Of a stretch of DNA of 64,000 bases, positions 50,527 through 59,764 are shown one piece after another. Within the stretch, counting starts at the first letter, position 1. Each line of letters opens with the position of its first letter. The DNA comes from Frigoribacterium endophyticum (GTDB lineage Bacteria; Actinomycetota; Actinomycetes; Actinomycetales; Microbacteriaceae). The stretch spans positions 1 through 64,000 of the forward strand of contig NZ_JAAOYV010000003.1 in the NCBI RefSeq assembly GCF_011759585.1, in the 5' to 3' direction. The translations under genes were made by a program, and so were the position numbers. Below the pieces are notes generated by a model. The model saw nothing but the letters and a program-made list of their open reading frames with translations, made no database searches and was not told where the DNA came from.

Positions 50527-51621
50527 ATGACCTCCATCGCCCCCTCGGCTCCGGCCGGGTTCCGTCCGACCGTGCCCGGATCGGCCAGCAAACCGACCAG
50601 CACCTACTCGACGCTCCTGGCGTCTGTGCGCGAAGCAGGGCTGCTCCGCCGTCGGACCGGGTTCTACGTCACCGTCTTCGTCGTGCTCGTCGTCTGCCTG
50701 CTCGGCGCGGCCACCGGCTTCGTCCTGCTCGGCTCGAGCTGGTTCCAGCTGCTCATCGCGGCCGCGCTCGGCGTCATCCTCACCCAGTTCGCCTTCCTCA
50801 CCCACGAGGCCGCGCACCGCCAGGTGTTCGACTCGGGAACGCGCAACGACAAGGTGGGCCGCGTGCTCGCCGCCGGCGTCGTCGGCATGAGCTACGCGTG
50901 GTGGATGTCGAAGCACACGCGCCACCACGCCAACCCGAACACCAAGGGCAAGGACCCGGACATCGCGTTCGACACGGTCTCCTTCCTCGAGGAGGACGCG
51001 GCGAAGCAGACCGGCCTGATGCGCCAGCTGACGCGTCGCCAGGGCTGGTTCTTCTTCCCCCTGCTGCTCGGCGAGGGCGTCAACCTCCACGTGCACTCGA
51101 TCAAGGTGCTCCTCACGAAGGAGAAGGTCGAGGGCCGCGCCCTCGAGGTGTCGCTGATCGCCGGGCGCATGATCGCCTACTTCGCCGTCGTCTTCGCGTT
51201 CCTGCCCGTCGGCATGGCGTTCGCCTTCATCGGCGTGCAGATGGCCGTCTTCGGCCTCTACATGGGCTCGTCGTTCGCCCCGAACCACAAGGGCATGCCG
51301 ATCATCCCCGAGGGCGCGAAGGTCGACTTCCTCAGCAAGCAGGTGCTCACCTCGCGCAACATCACCGGTCGCTTCTCGACCGCGTTCATGGGCGGCCTGA
51401 ACTTCCAGATCGAGCACCACCTCTTCCCGAGCATGGCCAGGCCGCACCTGCGCGCCGCGAGCCTGCTCGTCAAGGAGCACTGCGCGAAGCACGACATCCC
51501 CTACGCCGAGACCACCGCGATCAAGTCGTACGGGATCGTCATCCGCTACCTCAACCGCGTCGGCCTCGCGGCCCGCGACCCCTTCGACTGCCCCGCCGCG
51601 GCGACGCTCCGCCCCCGCTGA
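50527..51621 (+). CDS. Membrane fatty-acid desaturase
   Basis: A 364-residue acyl-lipid or acyl-CoA desaturase. Four membrane helices in two pairs, and three His boxes that bind the di-iron centre: HEAAHRQ (about 97), HTRHHANPN (about 136) and QIEHHLFP (about 295). The QxxHH third box occurs in front-end and related bacterial desaturases. It introduces a cis double bond and would adjust membrane fluidity, for example in cold. ATG 50527 has GGGAG upstream. Convergent with idi. Confidence 0.92.
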   Translation: MTSIAPSAPAGFRPTVPGSASKPTSTYSTLLASVREAGLLRRRTGFYVTVFVVLVVCLLGAATGFVLLGSSWFQLLIAAALGVILTQFAFLTHEAAHRQVFDSGTRNDKVGRVLAAGVVGMSYAWWMSKHTRHHANPNTKGKDPDIAFDTVSFLEEDAAKQTGLMRQLTRRQGWFFFPLLLGEGVNLHVHSIKVLLTKEKVEGRALEVSLIAGRMIAYFAVVFAFLPVGMAFAFIGVQMAVFGLYMGSSFAPNHKGMPIIPEGAKVDFLSKQVLTSRNITGRFSTAFMGGLNFQIEHHLFPSMARPHLRAASLLVKEHCAKHDIPYAETTAIKSYGIVIRYLNRVGLAARDPFDCPAAATLRPR

Positions 51622-51632
51622 GCCCGCCCGCA

Positions 51633-51682
51633 CACGACGACGGCGCCGTCACCTCGGAGGAGGTGGCGGCGCCGTCGTCGTG
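51633..51682. terminator. Very strong bidirectional hairpin
   Basis: CACGACGACGGCGCCG and CGGCGCCGTCGTCGTG pair perfectly, and CACCT/AGGTG extends the stem after one mismatch. It lies between the convergent desaturase and idi genes. Confidence 0.9.
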
Positions 51683-51729
51683 CTGCCCGGGGCAGGCCCC
51701 GACAGGGCAGGAGGCGCGGGTCGGCCCGG

Positions 51730-52308
51730 TCAGGCCGCCGTCGCCGGCCAGGCGGCCAGCTGCCACCCCAGCCACGGGCTGAAGGCGAAGGGCGCCGCCT
51801 CGACGGCCCCGCGGAGCGCCTCGGGCTCGAGCCAGGCCCACTCGGCGACCTCGTCGGGCGAGGGGTCGGGCACGCCGACCGCGCGGGCGGTGAACACCGG
51901 GCAGATCTCGTTCTCGACGATGCCGGAGGCGTCGGTCGCGACGTACCGGAACTCCGGCAGGATCACGCTGACGTCGGCCACCTCGATGCCGAGCTCCTGC
52001 GACGCACGGCGGTAGACGGCCTCCTCCGGGGTCTCGCCCGGCGCGGGGTGGCCGCAGAACGAGTTGGTCCAGACGCCGGGCCAGGTCTTCTTCGACAGGG
52101 CCCGGCGGGTGACGAGCACGCGGCCCCGCTCGTCGACGACGTGGCAGCTGAAGGCGAGGTGCAGCGGCGTCGCCGTCGTGTGCACGGTGGCCTTCGGCGT
52201 GCTGCCGACGGGCTCGCCGGCCTCGTCGAGGAGGACCACCATCTCCTGATCAGACCCTGCAGGAGGGCTGTCGAGAGGCTGAGCATGAGCGCGTTCGCCG
52301 AGTTCCAT
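51730..52308 (-). CDS. idi: Isopentenyl-diphosphate delta-isomerase, type I
   Basis: A 192-residue Nudix-fold isomerase interconverting IPP and DMAPP, the priming step for carotenoid chains. The catalytic Cys is in TNSFCGHPAPGE (about 86), the Glu in ENEICPV (about 133), and metal-binding His residues lie in VHTTATPLHLAF. It faces crtE across a 19-nt gap, so the two promoters overlap. An in-frame ATG at 52242 (MVVLLDEAG) is an alternative start closer to the family N-terminus. Confidence 0.95.
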   Translation of the reverse strand: MELGERAHAQPLDSPPAGSDQEMVVLLDEAGEPVGSTPKATVHTTATPLHLAFSCHVVDERGRVLVTRRALSKKTWPGVWTNSFCGHPAPGETPEEAVYRRASQELGIEVADVSVILPEFRYVATDASGIVENEICPVFTARAVGVPDPSPDEVAEWAWLEPEALRGAVEAAPFAFSPWLGWQLAAWPATAA

Positions 52309-52314
52309 GGGAGG

Positions 52315-52320
52315 TAGTCT
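52315..52320 (+). promoter_or_regulatory. -10 box TAGTCT of the crt operon
   Basis: TAGTCT ends 7 nt before the GTG at 52328, within the 19-nt gap to the divergent idi gene, so the crt transcript is probably leaderless and its upstream promoter region lies inside idi. Confidence 0.5.
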
Positions 52321-52327
52321 GCCCTCT

Positions 52328-53398
52328 GTGGACGCTCAACAGCTGCGCGGCGGCGCGCGCGCCCGACACGAGCGTGTCGAGGTCGTCCTCGACGACTTCT
52401 TCCGGCTGGCCGAGCGCCGGGCCGCGCTCGTGGGCCGTCGCTACGTCGAGCTCTGGTCGGTGCTCGAGCGCAACACGGTCGGCGGCAAGCGCTTCCGGCC
52501 CCGCATGGTCTTCACCGCCTACGACGCCCTCGGCGGCACCGACGACGAGGCCGTCGCCGGCGTCGCGGCCTCGTTCGAGCTGCTGCACACGGCCCTGATC
52601 GTCCACGACGACGTCATCGACCGCGACTTCTCGCGCCGCGGCATCCCCAACGTCTCCGGCAGCTACCGCGACACGGCCACGACGGCGGGCATCCCGACCC
52701 CCGCCGCCGAGCACCGGGGCATGTCGGCCGCCGTCATCGCGGGCGACCTCGCGCTCGCCGGGGCCAGCCGGCTGCTGCTCGACGTCCGGTGCGAGGGCGG
52801 CGTCCGGGCGCGCCTCCTCGACATCCTCGACGAGGCGATCTTCGTCAGCGCGGGCGGTGAGATGGTCGACGTCGAGCTGTCGCTCTCGCCCGAGGTGCCG
52901 ACGGTCGCCGAGATCCTCGACATGGAGCGCGCCAAGACCGCCGTCTACTCCTTCGAGGCCCCGCTGCAGGCCGGCGCTGTGCTCGCCGGCGCCCCCGACG
53001 CCGTCGTCGACGCGGTCGGCGAGTTCGGCCGCGAGGTCGGCGTCGCCTACCAGGTGGTCGACGACCTGCTCGGCGTCTTCGGCCTCGAGGCCGACACCGG
53101 CAAGACGACCCTCGGCGACCTCCGCGAGGGCAAGCGCACCGTCATCGTCGCCCACGCGGCCACGACCGACGAGTGGTTCGCGATCCGCCCGTTCATCGGC
53201 AAGGCCGACCTCACCGAGGCCGAGGCGGAGCACGTGCGCTCCCGGCTCGAGGCGTGCGGCGCCCGCGCGTTCGCCGAGTCCCTCGTCGAGCAGCACGCCC
53301 GCCGCGCGCTCGCCGTGCTCGACGGCCCTGCCGTGGGCGACGCGCTCCGCGAGGCCCTGACCCCCGTCGTCGCCACCGTCCTGGAGCGCGTGCGGTGA
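52328..53398 (+). CDS. crtE: Polyprenyl diphosphate synthase (GGPP synthase)
   Basis: A 356-residue trans-prenyltransferase. The first Asp-rich motif is VHDDVIDRD (about 94-102) and the second is [10 protein letters not shown] (about 244-253), where the last Asp is replaced as in other actinobacterial CrtE. It extends IPP/DMAPP to geranylgeranyl diphosphate. GTG 52328 is chosen from the -10 spacing; the ATG at 52307 would lie inside the idi start. First gene of the six-gene carotenoid operon. Confidence 0.93.
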   Translation: MDAQQLRGGARARHERVEVVLDDFFRLAERRAALVGRRYVELWSVLERNTVGGKRFRPRMVFTAYDALGGTDDEAVAGVAASFELLHTALIVHDDVIDRDFSRRGIPNVSGSYRDTATTAGIPTPAAEHRGMSAAVIAGDLALAGASRLLLDVRCEGGVRARLLDILDEAIFVSAGGEMVDVELSLSPEVPTVAEILDMERAKTAVYSFEAPLQAGAVLAGAPDAVVDAVGEFGREVGVAYQVVDDLLGVFGLEADTGKTTLGDLREGKRTVIVAHAATTDEWFAIRPFIGKADLTEAEAEHVRSRLEACGARAFAESLVEQHARRALAVLDGPAVGDALREALTPVVATVLERVR

Positions 53399-54309
53399 CC
53401 GGCCTCTCGCTCTACGACGCGGTCGCCGACCAGACCGCGGCCGGCGTGATCCGCCGGTACTCGACCTCCTTCGGGCTGGCCTCGCGCCTCCTCGGGGCCG
53501 ACGTGCGGCAGCACGTCGAGAACGTCTACGCGCTGGTGCGCGTCGCCGACGAGATCGTCGACGGCCCCGCCGCCGAGGCCGGGCTCGACGTCGCGGCCGC
53601 CGGCCGGTGCCTCGACGACTACGAGGCCACGACCGAGCGGGCGCTCGCGGAGGGCTTCAGCTCCGACCTCGTCGTGCACGCCTTCGCGCGCACCGCCCGG
53701 GCCACGGGCTTCGGCACCGAGCTCACGCGGCCCTTCTTCGCCTCGATGCGGGCCGACCTCAGCGCCCGCGAGCACGACGACGAGTCGTTCCGTCGGTACG
53801 TCTACGGCTCGGCCGAGGTCGTCGGCCTGATGTGCCTCCGCGCCTTCCTCGTCGGGCACGGCTACCCCGCCAGCACGCGGGCCGCCCTCGACGAGGGCGC
53901 CTGCCGCCTCGGTGCCGCCTTCCAGAAGGTCAACTTCCTCCGCGACCTCGCGGCGGACTTCGAGCACCTGGGCCGCAGCTACTTCCCCGGCGTCGACGTC
54001 GACACCTTCGACGAGGCGACCAAGCGGCGGCTCGTCGACGACATCGACGACGACCTGCGGGTCGCCGGCGAGATCATCCCCGTGCTGCCCGCGTCGTCGC
54101 GGCGCGCGGTGGCGCTGGCCCACGGCCTGTTCGCCGAGCTGAACCGACGGCTCGAGGCGACCCCCGCCTCCTCGCTGATCCGGGCGCGCGTCCGCGTGCC
54201 GAACCCGGTGAAGCTGCGCATCGCGGCCGGCGCCGCGGTCGGCCGCGTCGTGGCCGTGCCGCCCGCCCGCACCCCGAGCACCACCCCGACCGACGGAGCC
54301 CCTTCGTGA
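53395..54309 (+). CDS. crtB: Phytoene synthase
   Basis: A 304-residue squalene/phytoene synthase. Both signatures are present: [13 protein letters not shown] (about 43-55) with the first Asp motif, and [26 protein letters not shown] (about 174-199) with the second. It condenses two GGPP to phytoene. The GTG start overlaps the crtE stop (GTGA). The C-terminal 30 residues are Pro/Thr-rich and unconserved. Confidence 0.95.
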   Translation: MTGLSLYDAVADQTAAGVIRRYSTSFGLASRLLGADVRQHVENVYALVRVADEIVDGPAAEAGLDVAAAGRCLDDYEATTERALAEGFSSDLVVHAFARTARATGFGTELTRPFFASMRADLSAREHDDESFRRYVYGSAEVVGLMCLRAFLVGHGYPASTRAALDEGACRLGAAFQKVNFLRDLAADFEHLGRSYFPGVDVDTFDEATKRRLVDDIDDDLRVAGEIIPVLPASSRRAVALAHGLFAELNRRLEATPASSLIRARVRVPNPVKLRIAAGAAVGRVVAVPPARTPSTTPTDGAPS

Positions 54310-56018
54310 GCACACCCTGGCTGAAGTCCACCACCGGCGCGACGACGGTCGAGCGGCACGGCCGCCGGGTGGTCGTGATCGGCGGCGGCATCAGCGGCCT
54401 CGCCTCGGCGGCGCTGCTCGCCCGCGAGGGCCACGACGTCACGGTGCTCGAGAAGAACGACGCCGTCGGCGGCCGCGCGGGCAGCTGGGCGAGCGACGGC
54501 TTCCGCTTCGACCTCGGCCCGAGCTGGTACCTCATGCCCGAGGTCTTCGACCACTTCTTCAAGCTGATGGGCACGAGCGCCGACGAGCAGCTCGACCTCG
54601 TGGCGCTCGACCCCGGCTACCGCGTGTTCTTCGAGCCGGGCGCCGAGCCCGGCGACGACGACCCCGCCCCGATCGACGTGCCGCTCGGCCTCGAGCGCAA
54701 CGTCGCCCTGTTCGAGAGCGTCGAGCCCGGCAGCGGCGAGCGGATGCGACGCTACCTCCGCTCGGCCCGCGACACGTACGAGATGGCGAAGCAGCGGTTC
54801 CTCTACACGAGCTTCGAGAGCGTGTCGCCGCTGCTCCGCGGCGACGTCGTCGTGCGGCTGCCCAAGCTCGCCCGGCTCCTCCTGCAAGACCTGGACACCT
54901 TCGCGTCGAAGACGGTCAGCGAGCCGCGCCTCAAGCAGATCCTGGACTACCCCGCGGTCTTCCTCGGCTCGTCGCCGTTCCGCACGCCGAGCATGTACCA
55001 CCTGATGAGCACCCTCGACCTCGACGACGGGGTGCTGTACCCGCAGGGCGGGCTGACGACGGTCATCGAGCGCATCGCCGCGGTCGCCCGCGACGCCGGG
55101 GTCACGATCGTCACCGGCGCCTCGGTCACGCGCATCACGACGGCCGTCGAGGCCGACGCTGCGCCCCGACGGGGTCGCCCACGGGTATCGACGGCGCGGG
55201 CCACGGGCGTCGAGTACACCGACGCGGGAGGCGCGGAGCACGCCCTCGAGGCCGACACCGTCGTCAGCGCGGCCGACCTGCACCACACCGAGACGCGCCT
55301 CCTGCCCCGCTCGCTGCGCACCTACGACGAGAAGTACTGGCACGGCCGCGACCCCGGCCCGAGCGCCCTGCTCGTCTACCTCGGCGTCGAGGGCGAGCTG
55401 CCCGAGCTCGAGCACCACTCGCTGTTCTTCGCCCGCGACTGGCACGAGAACTTCGAGCGGATCTTCGGCGACGACAAGCGGATCCCCGAGCCGCCGTCGC
55501 TCTACGTCTGCAAGCCGAGCACGATCGACCCGTCGACGGCGCCCGAGGGCCAGACGAACCTCTTCGTGCTCGTGCCGCTGCCCGCCGACCCCGCGCTCGG
55601 CCGCGGCGACGTCGACGGCGACGGCGACCCGATGGTCGAGCGCCTCGCCGACCAGGTGATCGACCAGATCAGCCGCTGGGCGGGCGTGCCCGACCTCGCG
55701 TCGCGCGTCGTGCTGCGGCGCACCCGCGGGCCGCGCGACTTCGTCGACGACGTCAACGCCTGGCAGGGCAGCATGCTCGGCCCGGCGCACACGCTCGACC
55801 AGAGCGCGATGTTCCGCGCCGGCAACACCTCGGAGCACGTGCGCAACCTCTTCTACGTCGGCGGCTCGTCGCGCCCCGGCATCGGCCTGCCGATGTGCCT
55901 GATCAGCGCCGAGGTGCTGCTCAAGAACATGCGCGGCGACACGAGCACCGAGCCGCTGCCCGAGCCCGCCGCCGAGGCCGGGGCCCCCGCCGCGCCGGCC
56001 GCCGCCGGAACGGCCTGA
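54306..56018 (+). CDS. crtI: Phytoene desaturase
   Basis: A 570-residue FAD-dependent desaturase converting phytoene to lycopene. The dinucleotide-binding motif [30 protein letters not shown] starts near residue 22, and the C-terminal signature [25 protein letters not shown] is at about 515-540. Two stretches look extra: an Arg/Ala-rich insert near residue 290 and an Ala/Pro/Glu tail of about 25 residues. Start coupled to crtB (GTGA). Confidence 0.95.
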   Translation: MSTPWLKSTTGATTVERHGRRVVVIGGGISGLASAALLAREGHDVTVLEKNDAVGGRAGSWASDGFRFDLGPSWYLMPEVFDHFFKLMGTSADEQLDLVALDPGYRVFFEPGAEPGDDDPAPIDVPLGLERNVALFESVEPGSGERMRRYLRSARDTYEMAKQRFLYTSFESVSPLLRGDVVVRLPKLARLLLQDLDTFASKTVSEPRLKQILDYPAVFLGSSPFRTPSMYHLMSTLDLDDGVLYPQGGLTTVIERIAAVARDAGVTIVTGASVTRITTAVEADAAPRRGRPRVSTARATGVEYTDAGGAEHALEADTVVSAADLHHTETRLLPRSLRTYDEKYWHGRDPGPSALLVYLGVEGELPELEHHSLFFARDWHENFERIFGDDKRIPEPPSLYVCKPSTIDPSTAPEGQTNLFVLVPLPADPALGRGDVDGDGDPMVERLADQVIDQISRWAGVPDLASRVVLRRTRGPRDFVDDVNAWQGSMLGPAHTLDQSAMFRAGNTSEHVRNLFYVGGSSRPGIGLPMCLISAEVLLKNMRGDTSTEPLPEPAAEAGAPAAPAAAGTA

Positions 56019-56359
56019 TGGGCGCCGCCTACCTCGTCGCGCTGCTGATCTCGCTGGCCGGCATGGCGGCGCTCGACCGGCGCTTCACGCTGTTCTTCTG
56101 GCGCGACGGCTGGCGTGCGGCGGTGACGCTTCTCGTCGGCGTCGCCTTCTTCCTGGTCTGGGACGTCGTCGGCATCGACCTCGGCATCTTCTTCCGCGGC
56201 GAGACGTCGTTCATGACGGGCGTGCAGCTGGCGCCCGAGCTGCCGCTCGAGGAGGTCTTCTTCCTCGTGCTGCTCTGCTGGCTGACGATGAACCTGCACT
56301 CCGGGGCGCGCCTCGCGCTCGGGGTGCTCGCCGCCCGCCGCGAGGGGGCGCGCGCGTGA
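56018..56359 (+). CDS. crtYe: C50 carotenoid epsilon-cyclase subunit
   Basis: A 113-residue protein with three membrane helices and the motif PELPLEEVFFLVLL, matching the conserved P-x-E-E of heterodimeric lycopene cyclases. It works with CrtYf. The ATG overlaps the crtI stop (TGATG). Confidence 0.9.
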   Translation: MGAAYLVALLISLAGMAALDRRFTLFFWRDGWRAAVTLLVGVAFFLVWDVVGIDLGIFFRGETSFMTGVQLAPELPLEEVFFLVLLCWLTMNLHSGARLALGVLAARREGARA

Positions 56360-56784
56360 CGTACTGGGCGGTGAACGCCGTCTTCCTCGGGCTCGTGGCC
56401 GTGACCGCGGCCGCGGCGCTGCTGCTGCACCGGCTCCGGGCACGGGGGCGCGCCTCCTCGGGGGACCGCGACCGCGCCGAGGTCGTCCGCGCCGCCGGGC
56501 TCACCACCGTCGTGCTGCTCGTGATGACCGCCGTCTTCGACAACGTCATGATCGGCGTCGGCCTGGTCGGCTACGACGAGGCCCGCATCAGCGGCGCGAA
56601 GCTCGGCGTCGCCCCGCTCGAGGACTTCGCCTACTCCGTGGCGGCGCTCGTGCTGCTGCCGAGCGTCTGGACGCTGCTCGGCGGCCGCCGACCGGCCCGC
56701 GAGCCGTCGCTCGAGCGACCGGCCCGACGGGCTGGGCCGGCGCGGCCGGCCCGGCCCGCCGCAGGACCGGAGGAGTCGCGGTGA
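56356..56784 (+). CDS. crtYf: C50 carotenoid epsilon-cyclase subunit
   Basis: A 142-residue partner subunit with three helices and the motif LGVAPLEDFAYSVAALVLLP, the second half of the cyclase active site. Sequence alone does not separate epsilon (YeYf) from gamma (YgYh) ring types. The Arg/Pro-rich tail (about 30 residues) is unconserved. GTG start overlaps the crtYe stop. Confidence 0.9.
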   Translation: MTYWAVNAVFLGLVAVTAAAALLLHRLRARGRASSGDRDRAEVVRAAGLTTVVLLVMTAVFDNVMIGVGLVGYDEARISGAKLGVAPLEDFAYSVAALVLLPSVWTLLGGRRPAREPSLERPARRAGPARPARPAAGPEESR

Positions 56785-57692
56785 TCGCCACCCTGCGCGC
56801 CCTGGCCTGGTCGTCGCGACCCCTCAGCTGGATCAACACCGCGTTCCCGTTCGCGGCCGCCTACCTGCTGAGCGCCGCGAGCGGCAGCACGCCCGACGGC
56901 GGCACGAGCTACGACGTCACCGCGGTGCCGTGGCTCGTCGCGATCGTCGGCACCCTCTACTTCCTCGTGCCGTACAACCTCGCGATGTACGGCATCAACG
57001 ACGTCTTCGACTACGAGAGCGACCTGCGCAACCCCCGCAAGGGCGGCGTCGAGGGGGCGCTGCTCGACCCCAGCATGCACCGGCCCACGCTGGTCGCCGC
57101 GGTCGTCACGAACGTGCCCTTCCTGGTCTTCCTGGTCGCCGTCGGCAGTCCGCTGAGCTGGCTCGTGCTGGCGGTCAGCGTCTTCGCCGTCGTCGCCTAC
57201 TCGGCCCCGCGCCTGCGCTTCAAGGAGCGCCCGGTCGTCGACTCGGTCACCTCGAGCACGCACTTCGTGAGCCCCGCCGTCTACGGCCTCGTGCTCGCCG
57301 GGGCCGACGTCACGCCCGCGCTGTGGGCCCTGCTCGCCGCGTTCTTCCTCTGGGGCACGGCCAGCCACGCCTTCGGGGCCGTGCAGGACGTCATCGCCGA
57401 CCGCGAGGGCGGCATCGCCTCGATCGCGACGGTCTTCGGCGCCCGCACCACGGTGCGGCTCTCGGTCGTCGCGTACCTGCTCGCGGCGCTGCTGATGACC
57501 TTCACCGACACCCCGGGGCCGTTCGCCGCGCTCCTCCCGGTCGCCTACGCGATCAGCTGCGCGCCGTGGTGGAACGTCGCCGACGCCGACGCGGAGGGGG
57601 TCAACCGGGGGTGGAAGCGGTTCCTGACGCTCAACTTCGTGTCGGGGTTCGTGGTGACCATGCTGCTGATCTGGTGGGTCGCGCTCGGCTGA
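56781..57692 (+). CDS. crtEb: Lycopene elongase (UbiA-type prenyltransferase)
   Basis: A 303-residue membrane prenyltransferase with eight or nine helices. The first Asp motif is GINDVFDYESDLRNPRKGG (about 73-91) and the second FGAVQDVIADREGG (about 198-211). It adds C5 units to both ends of lycopene, giving the C50 skeleton. Its GTG start overlaps the crtYf stop, and GGAGTCGCGG before the start acts as ribosome site. The TGA stop overlaps a reversed copy of the recurrent 13-mer. Last gene of the operon. Confidence 0.93.
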   Translation: MIATLRALAWSSRPLSWINTAFPFAAAYLLSAASGSTPDGGTSYDVTAVPWLVAIVGTLYFLVPYNLAMYGINDVFDYESDLRNPRKGGVEGALLDPSMHRPTLVAAVVTNVPFLVFLVAVGSPLSWLVLAVSVFAVVAYSAPRLRFKERPVVDSVTSSTHFVSPAVYGLVLAGADVTPALWALLAAFFLWGTASHAFGAVQDVIADREGGIASIATVFGARTTVRLSVVAYLLAALLMTFTDTPGPFAALLPVAYAISCAPWWNVADADAEGVNRGWKRFLTLNFVSGFVVTMLLIWWVALG

Positions 57693-57835
57693 CCCGCGAC
57701 TCCCGGGGGCTCGGCCGGCCGGCCGCGTCGCCGACCCGCGGGGCCGGGCGGCCGATCGGCGGAGGGCCGCTCCGTCGCGCGGATGAGATCGGCCCGATGT
57801 GGCCCCGAGTTCACCCGGGCGAAAGGTCCTGGCCG

Positions 57836-57841
57836 TATCTT
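57836..57841 (+). promoter_or_regulatory. -10 box TATCTT, leaderless start
   Basis: TATCTT ends 6 nt before the GTG at 57848. The gap 57693-57835 holds no gene or clear hairpin. Confidence 0.45.
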
Positions 57842-57847
57842 CGGCCC

Positions 57848-59263
57848 GTGAGCACGCAGACCTCCCGCACCCCCGAGCGCCCGCGGCCCGCGCGCGCCCT
57901 CCGCGACCTGGCCGGCCGGCTGGCGTCCCGGCGGCGGTGGGTGCGTCAGCACCCGCACGGGCTGTGGTGGACGTTCGCGGCCCTGCACGCCGCGCTCTTC
58001 CTGGCCCTCACGCCCCTCATGCTCTCCGGCGGCGTGAGCGGCGACCTGCCGCTGTACCGCACCTGGGCCACCGACGCCCTCAGCTCGGGGTCGTGGCCGG
58101 TGCTCGACTTCACCTGGGTCTACCCGGCGGGCGCCCTGCTGCCGATCGTGCTGCCGAACGTGCTCGGCGAGTCGATGTACCAGTTCGTCTGGCTGGTGAT
58201 GCTGACGCTGTTGAACGGCGTCTCGCTCTGGGTGCTGACCGACCGGGGCCGCCGCACCGTCGAGACCCCGGCCGCCTGGTGGTGGCTGCTCGTGCTCTTC
58301 CTGCTCAGCCCGGTGGCCTTCCTCCGCCTCGAGGGGTTCAGCGCACCCATGGTGCTCACGGCCCTGGTGCTGCTCGCCCGGCGCCCCCGCGTCGCGGGCC
58401 TGCTGCTCGCCGGCGCCACCTGGATCAAGGTCTGGCCGGCGGCCGTCATCGCGGCGGTCATGGTCGCCTCGCGGCGCCGCTCGACGGTCGTGCGCTCCGC
58501 CCTCCTGGTGACGGCGGGCGTCGCCGCGGCCGTCGCCCTCGGCGGCGGCCTGAGCCGGATCGACACGTTCATCAGCACCCAGTCGAGCCGCGGCCTCCAG
58601 CTCGAGGCGCCGCTCTCGACCCCGTGGGTGTGGATGGCCATGCTTCGCGTGCCGGGGGCGTCGGTCTACCAGAACGTCGCCCTCGCGACCCGGGAGGTCA
58701 TGGGCCCGGGCGACACCTGGGCGATCAACAGCAGCACCGAGCTCATGCTCGGCGTGGTGCTGGCGCTGCTCGCCCTGCTCGCCGTCGCCGCGTTCGGGCT
58801 GCCGGGGGCCCGCCGCTCGACCTCGGGCGACGAGGTCCAGCTCGTGCTGCTCGGCGCCCTGACCCTGACGACGACCTTCGTCGTGTTCAACAAGGTCGGC
58901 TCGCCGCAGTACATGCTCTGGATCGCCCCGGTGGTCGCGGTCGGCCTCGCGCAGCGCCCCGACCTGTTCCGCGTGCCGGCCCGCCTGACCGCGTGGGCGG
59001 CCGGCCTCACGACCCTCGTCTTCCCCGTCATGTACCGCGAGCTGATCGACCTGCAGCCCGCCGCCGTGCTGGCGCTCGCGGCGCGCAACGCCATCGTCGT
59101 CGCGCTGTTCGGCTGGTGCGTCGTCCGGCTGATGGAGGCGGCGCTCGCCGCGGCGGGGCTGCCGGGCTGGACCCTCCGGCGCGCCCTCGGCCTGCTCGCG
59201 CCCGACCGGGGCGTCGCCGCGGGCGTCGCGACCGAGGCCCGGGTGCTCGACCACGAGCGGTAG
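57848..59263 (+). CDS. GT87/DUF2029-like membrane glycosyltransferase
   Basis: A 471-residue polytopic protein with about ten helices. The first periplasmic loop contains GGVSGDLPLYRTWATDALSSG..VLDFTWVYPAGAL, with the acidic residue expected of GT-C enzymes; AGATWIKVWP and NKVGSPQYMLWIAPV match the DUF2029/GT87 polyprenyl-phosphate-mannose transferase group. It would act on the outer membrane face, mannosylating lipids or glycans. It follows the carotenoid operon but has its own promoter; glycosylated C50 carotenoids exist, so a link is possible but unproven. The TAG stop overlaps GGAGTCGCGG. Confidence 0.78.
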   Translation: MSTQTSRTPERPRPARALRDLAGRLASRRRWVRQHPHGLWWTFAALHAALFLALTPLMLSGGVSGDLPLYRTWATDALSSGSWPVLDFTWVYPAGALLPIVLPNVLGESMYQFVWLVMLTLLNGVSLWVLTDRGRRTVETPAAWWWLLVLFLLSPVAFLRLEGFSAPMVLTALVLLARRPRVAGLLLAGATWIKVWPAAVIAAVMVASRRRSTVVRSALLVTAGVAAAVALGGGLSRIDTFISTQSSRGLQLEAPLSTPWVWMAMLRVPGASVYQNVALATREVMGPGDTWAINSSTELMLGVVLALLALLAVAAFGLPGARRSTSGDEVQLVLLGALTLTTTFVVFNKVGSPQYMLWIAPVVAVGLAQRPDLFRVPARLTAWAAGLTTLVFPVMYRELIDLQPAAVLALAARNAIVVALFGWCVVRLMEAALAAAGLPGWTLRRALGLLAPDRGVAAGVATEARVLDHER

Positions 59264-59359
59264 GAGTCGCGGATCTGGTCGGCCCGGGCGTGAACGTGCC
59301 AGCGTGGTCACCAGACATCTCGACACCCGCCGTGAGCGGGTCTGACCCAAGGAGCACTC

Positions 59360-59764
59360 ATGAAGGGCAAGATCCTCTTCGTCGCCGGAGCGGCAGTCGG
59401 CTACGTCCTCGGCGCCCGCGCGGGCCGTGGCGCGTACGTCAAGATCAAGTCGCAGGCCGAGAGCCTGTGGGAGAACCCGAACGTGCAGAAGACCGTCCAG
59501 CAGGCGGAGGGCTTCGTCAAGGAGAACGCCCCCGTGGTCGGCAAGAAGATCCAGGAGGTCGCGGGCGACGCGGCCGCCAAGGCCAAGTCGGTCGCCTCGA
59601 AGTCGGGCGACTCCGACGTCGCGGACAAGGTCGGCGCGCTGGCCGACAAGGCCGAGTCCAAGGCCTCGGACGCTGCCGACGCGGTCAAGGACGCCGGTCG
59701 TGGCGCCAAGGGCAAGGGCGAGCCCGGCTCGGGCCCGCTCCCGGGCGTGAACGCCGGTGAGTGA
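59360..59764 (+). CDS. YtxH-like protein
   Basis: A 134-residue protein: an N-terminal hydrophobic GKILFVAGAAVGYVLGARAGRG typical of YtxH proteins, then a long Ala/Lys/Asp/Val-rich amphipathic helix or coiled-coil stretch. Role unknown, probably envelope stress. Strong AAGGAG site before the ATG. Overlaps the next gene by 8 nt. Confidence 0.85.
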   Translation: MKGKILFVAGAAVGYVLGARAGRGAYVKIKSQAESLWENPNVQKTVQQAEGFVKENAPVVGKKIQEVAGDAAAKAKSVASKSGDSDVADKVGALADKAESKASDAADAVKDAGRGAKGKGEPGSGPLPGVNAGE

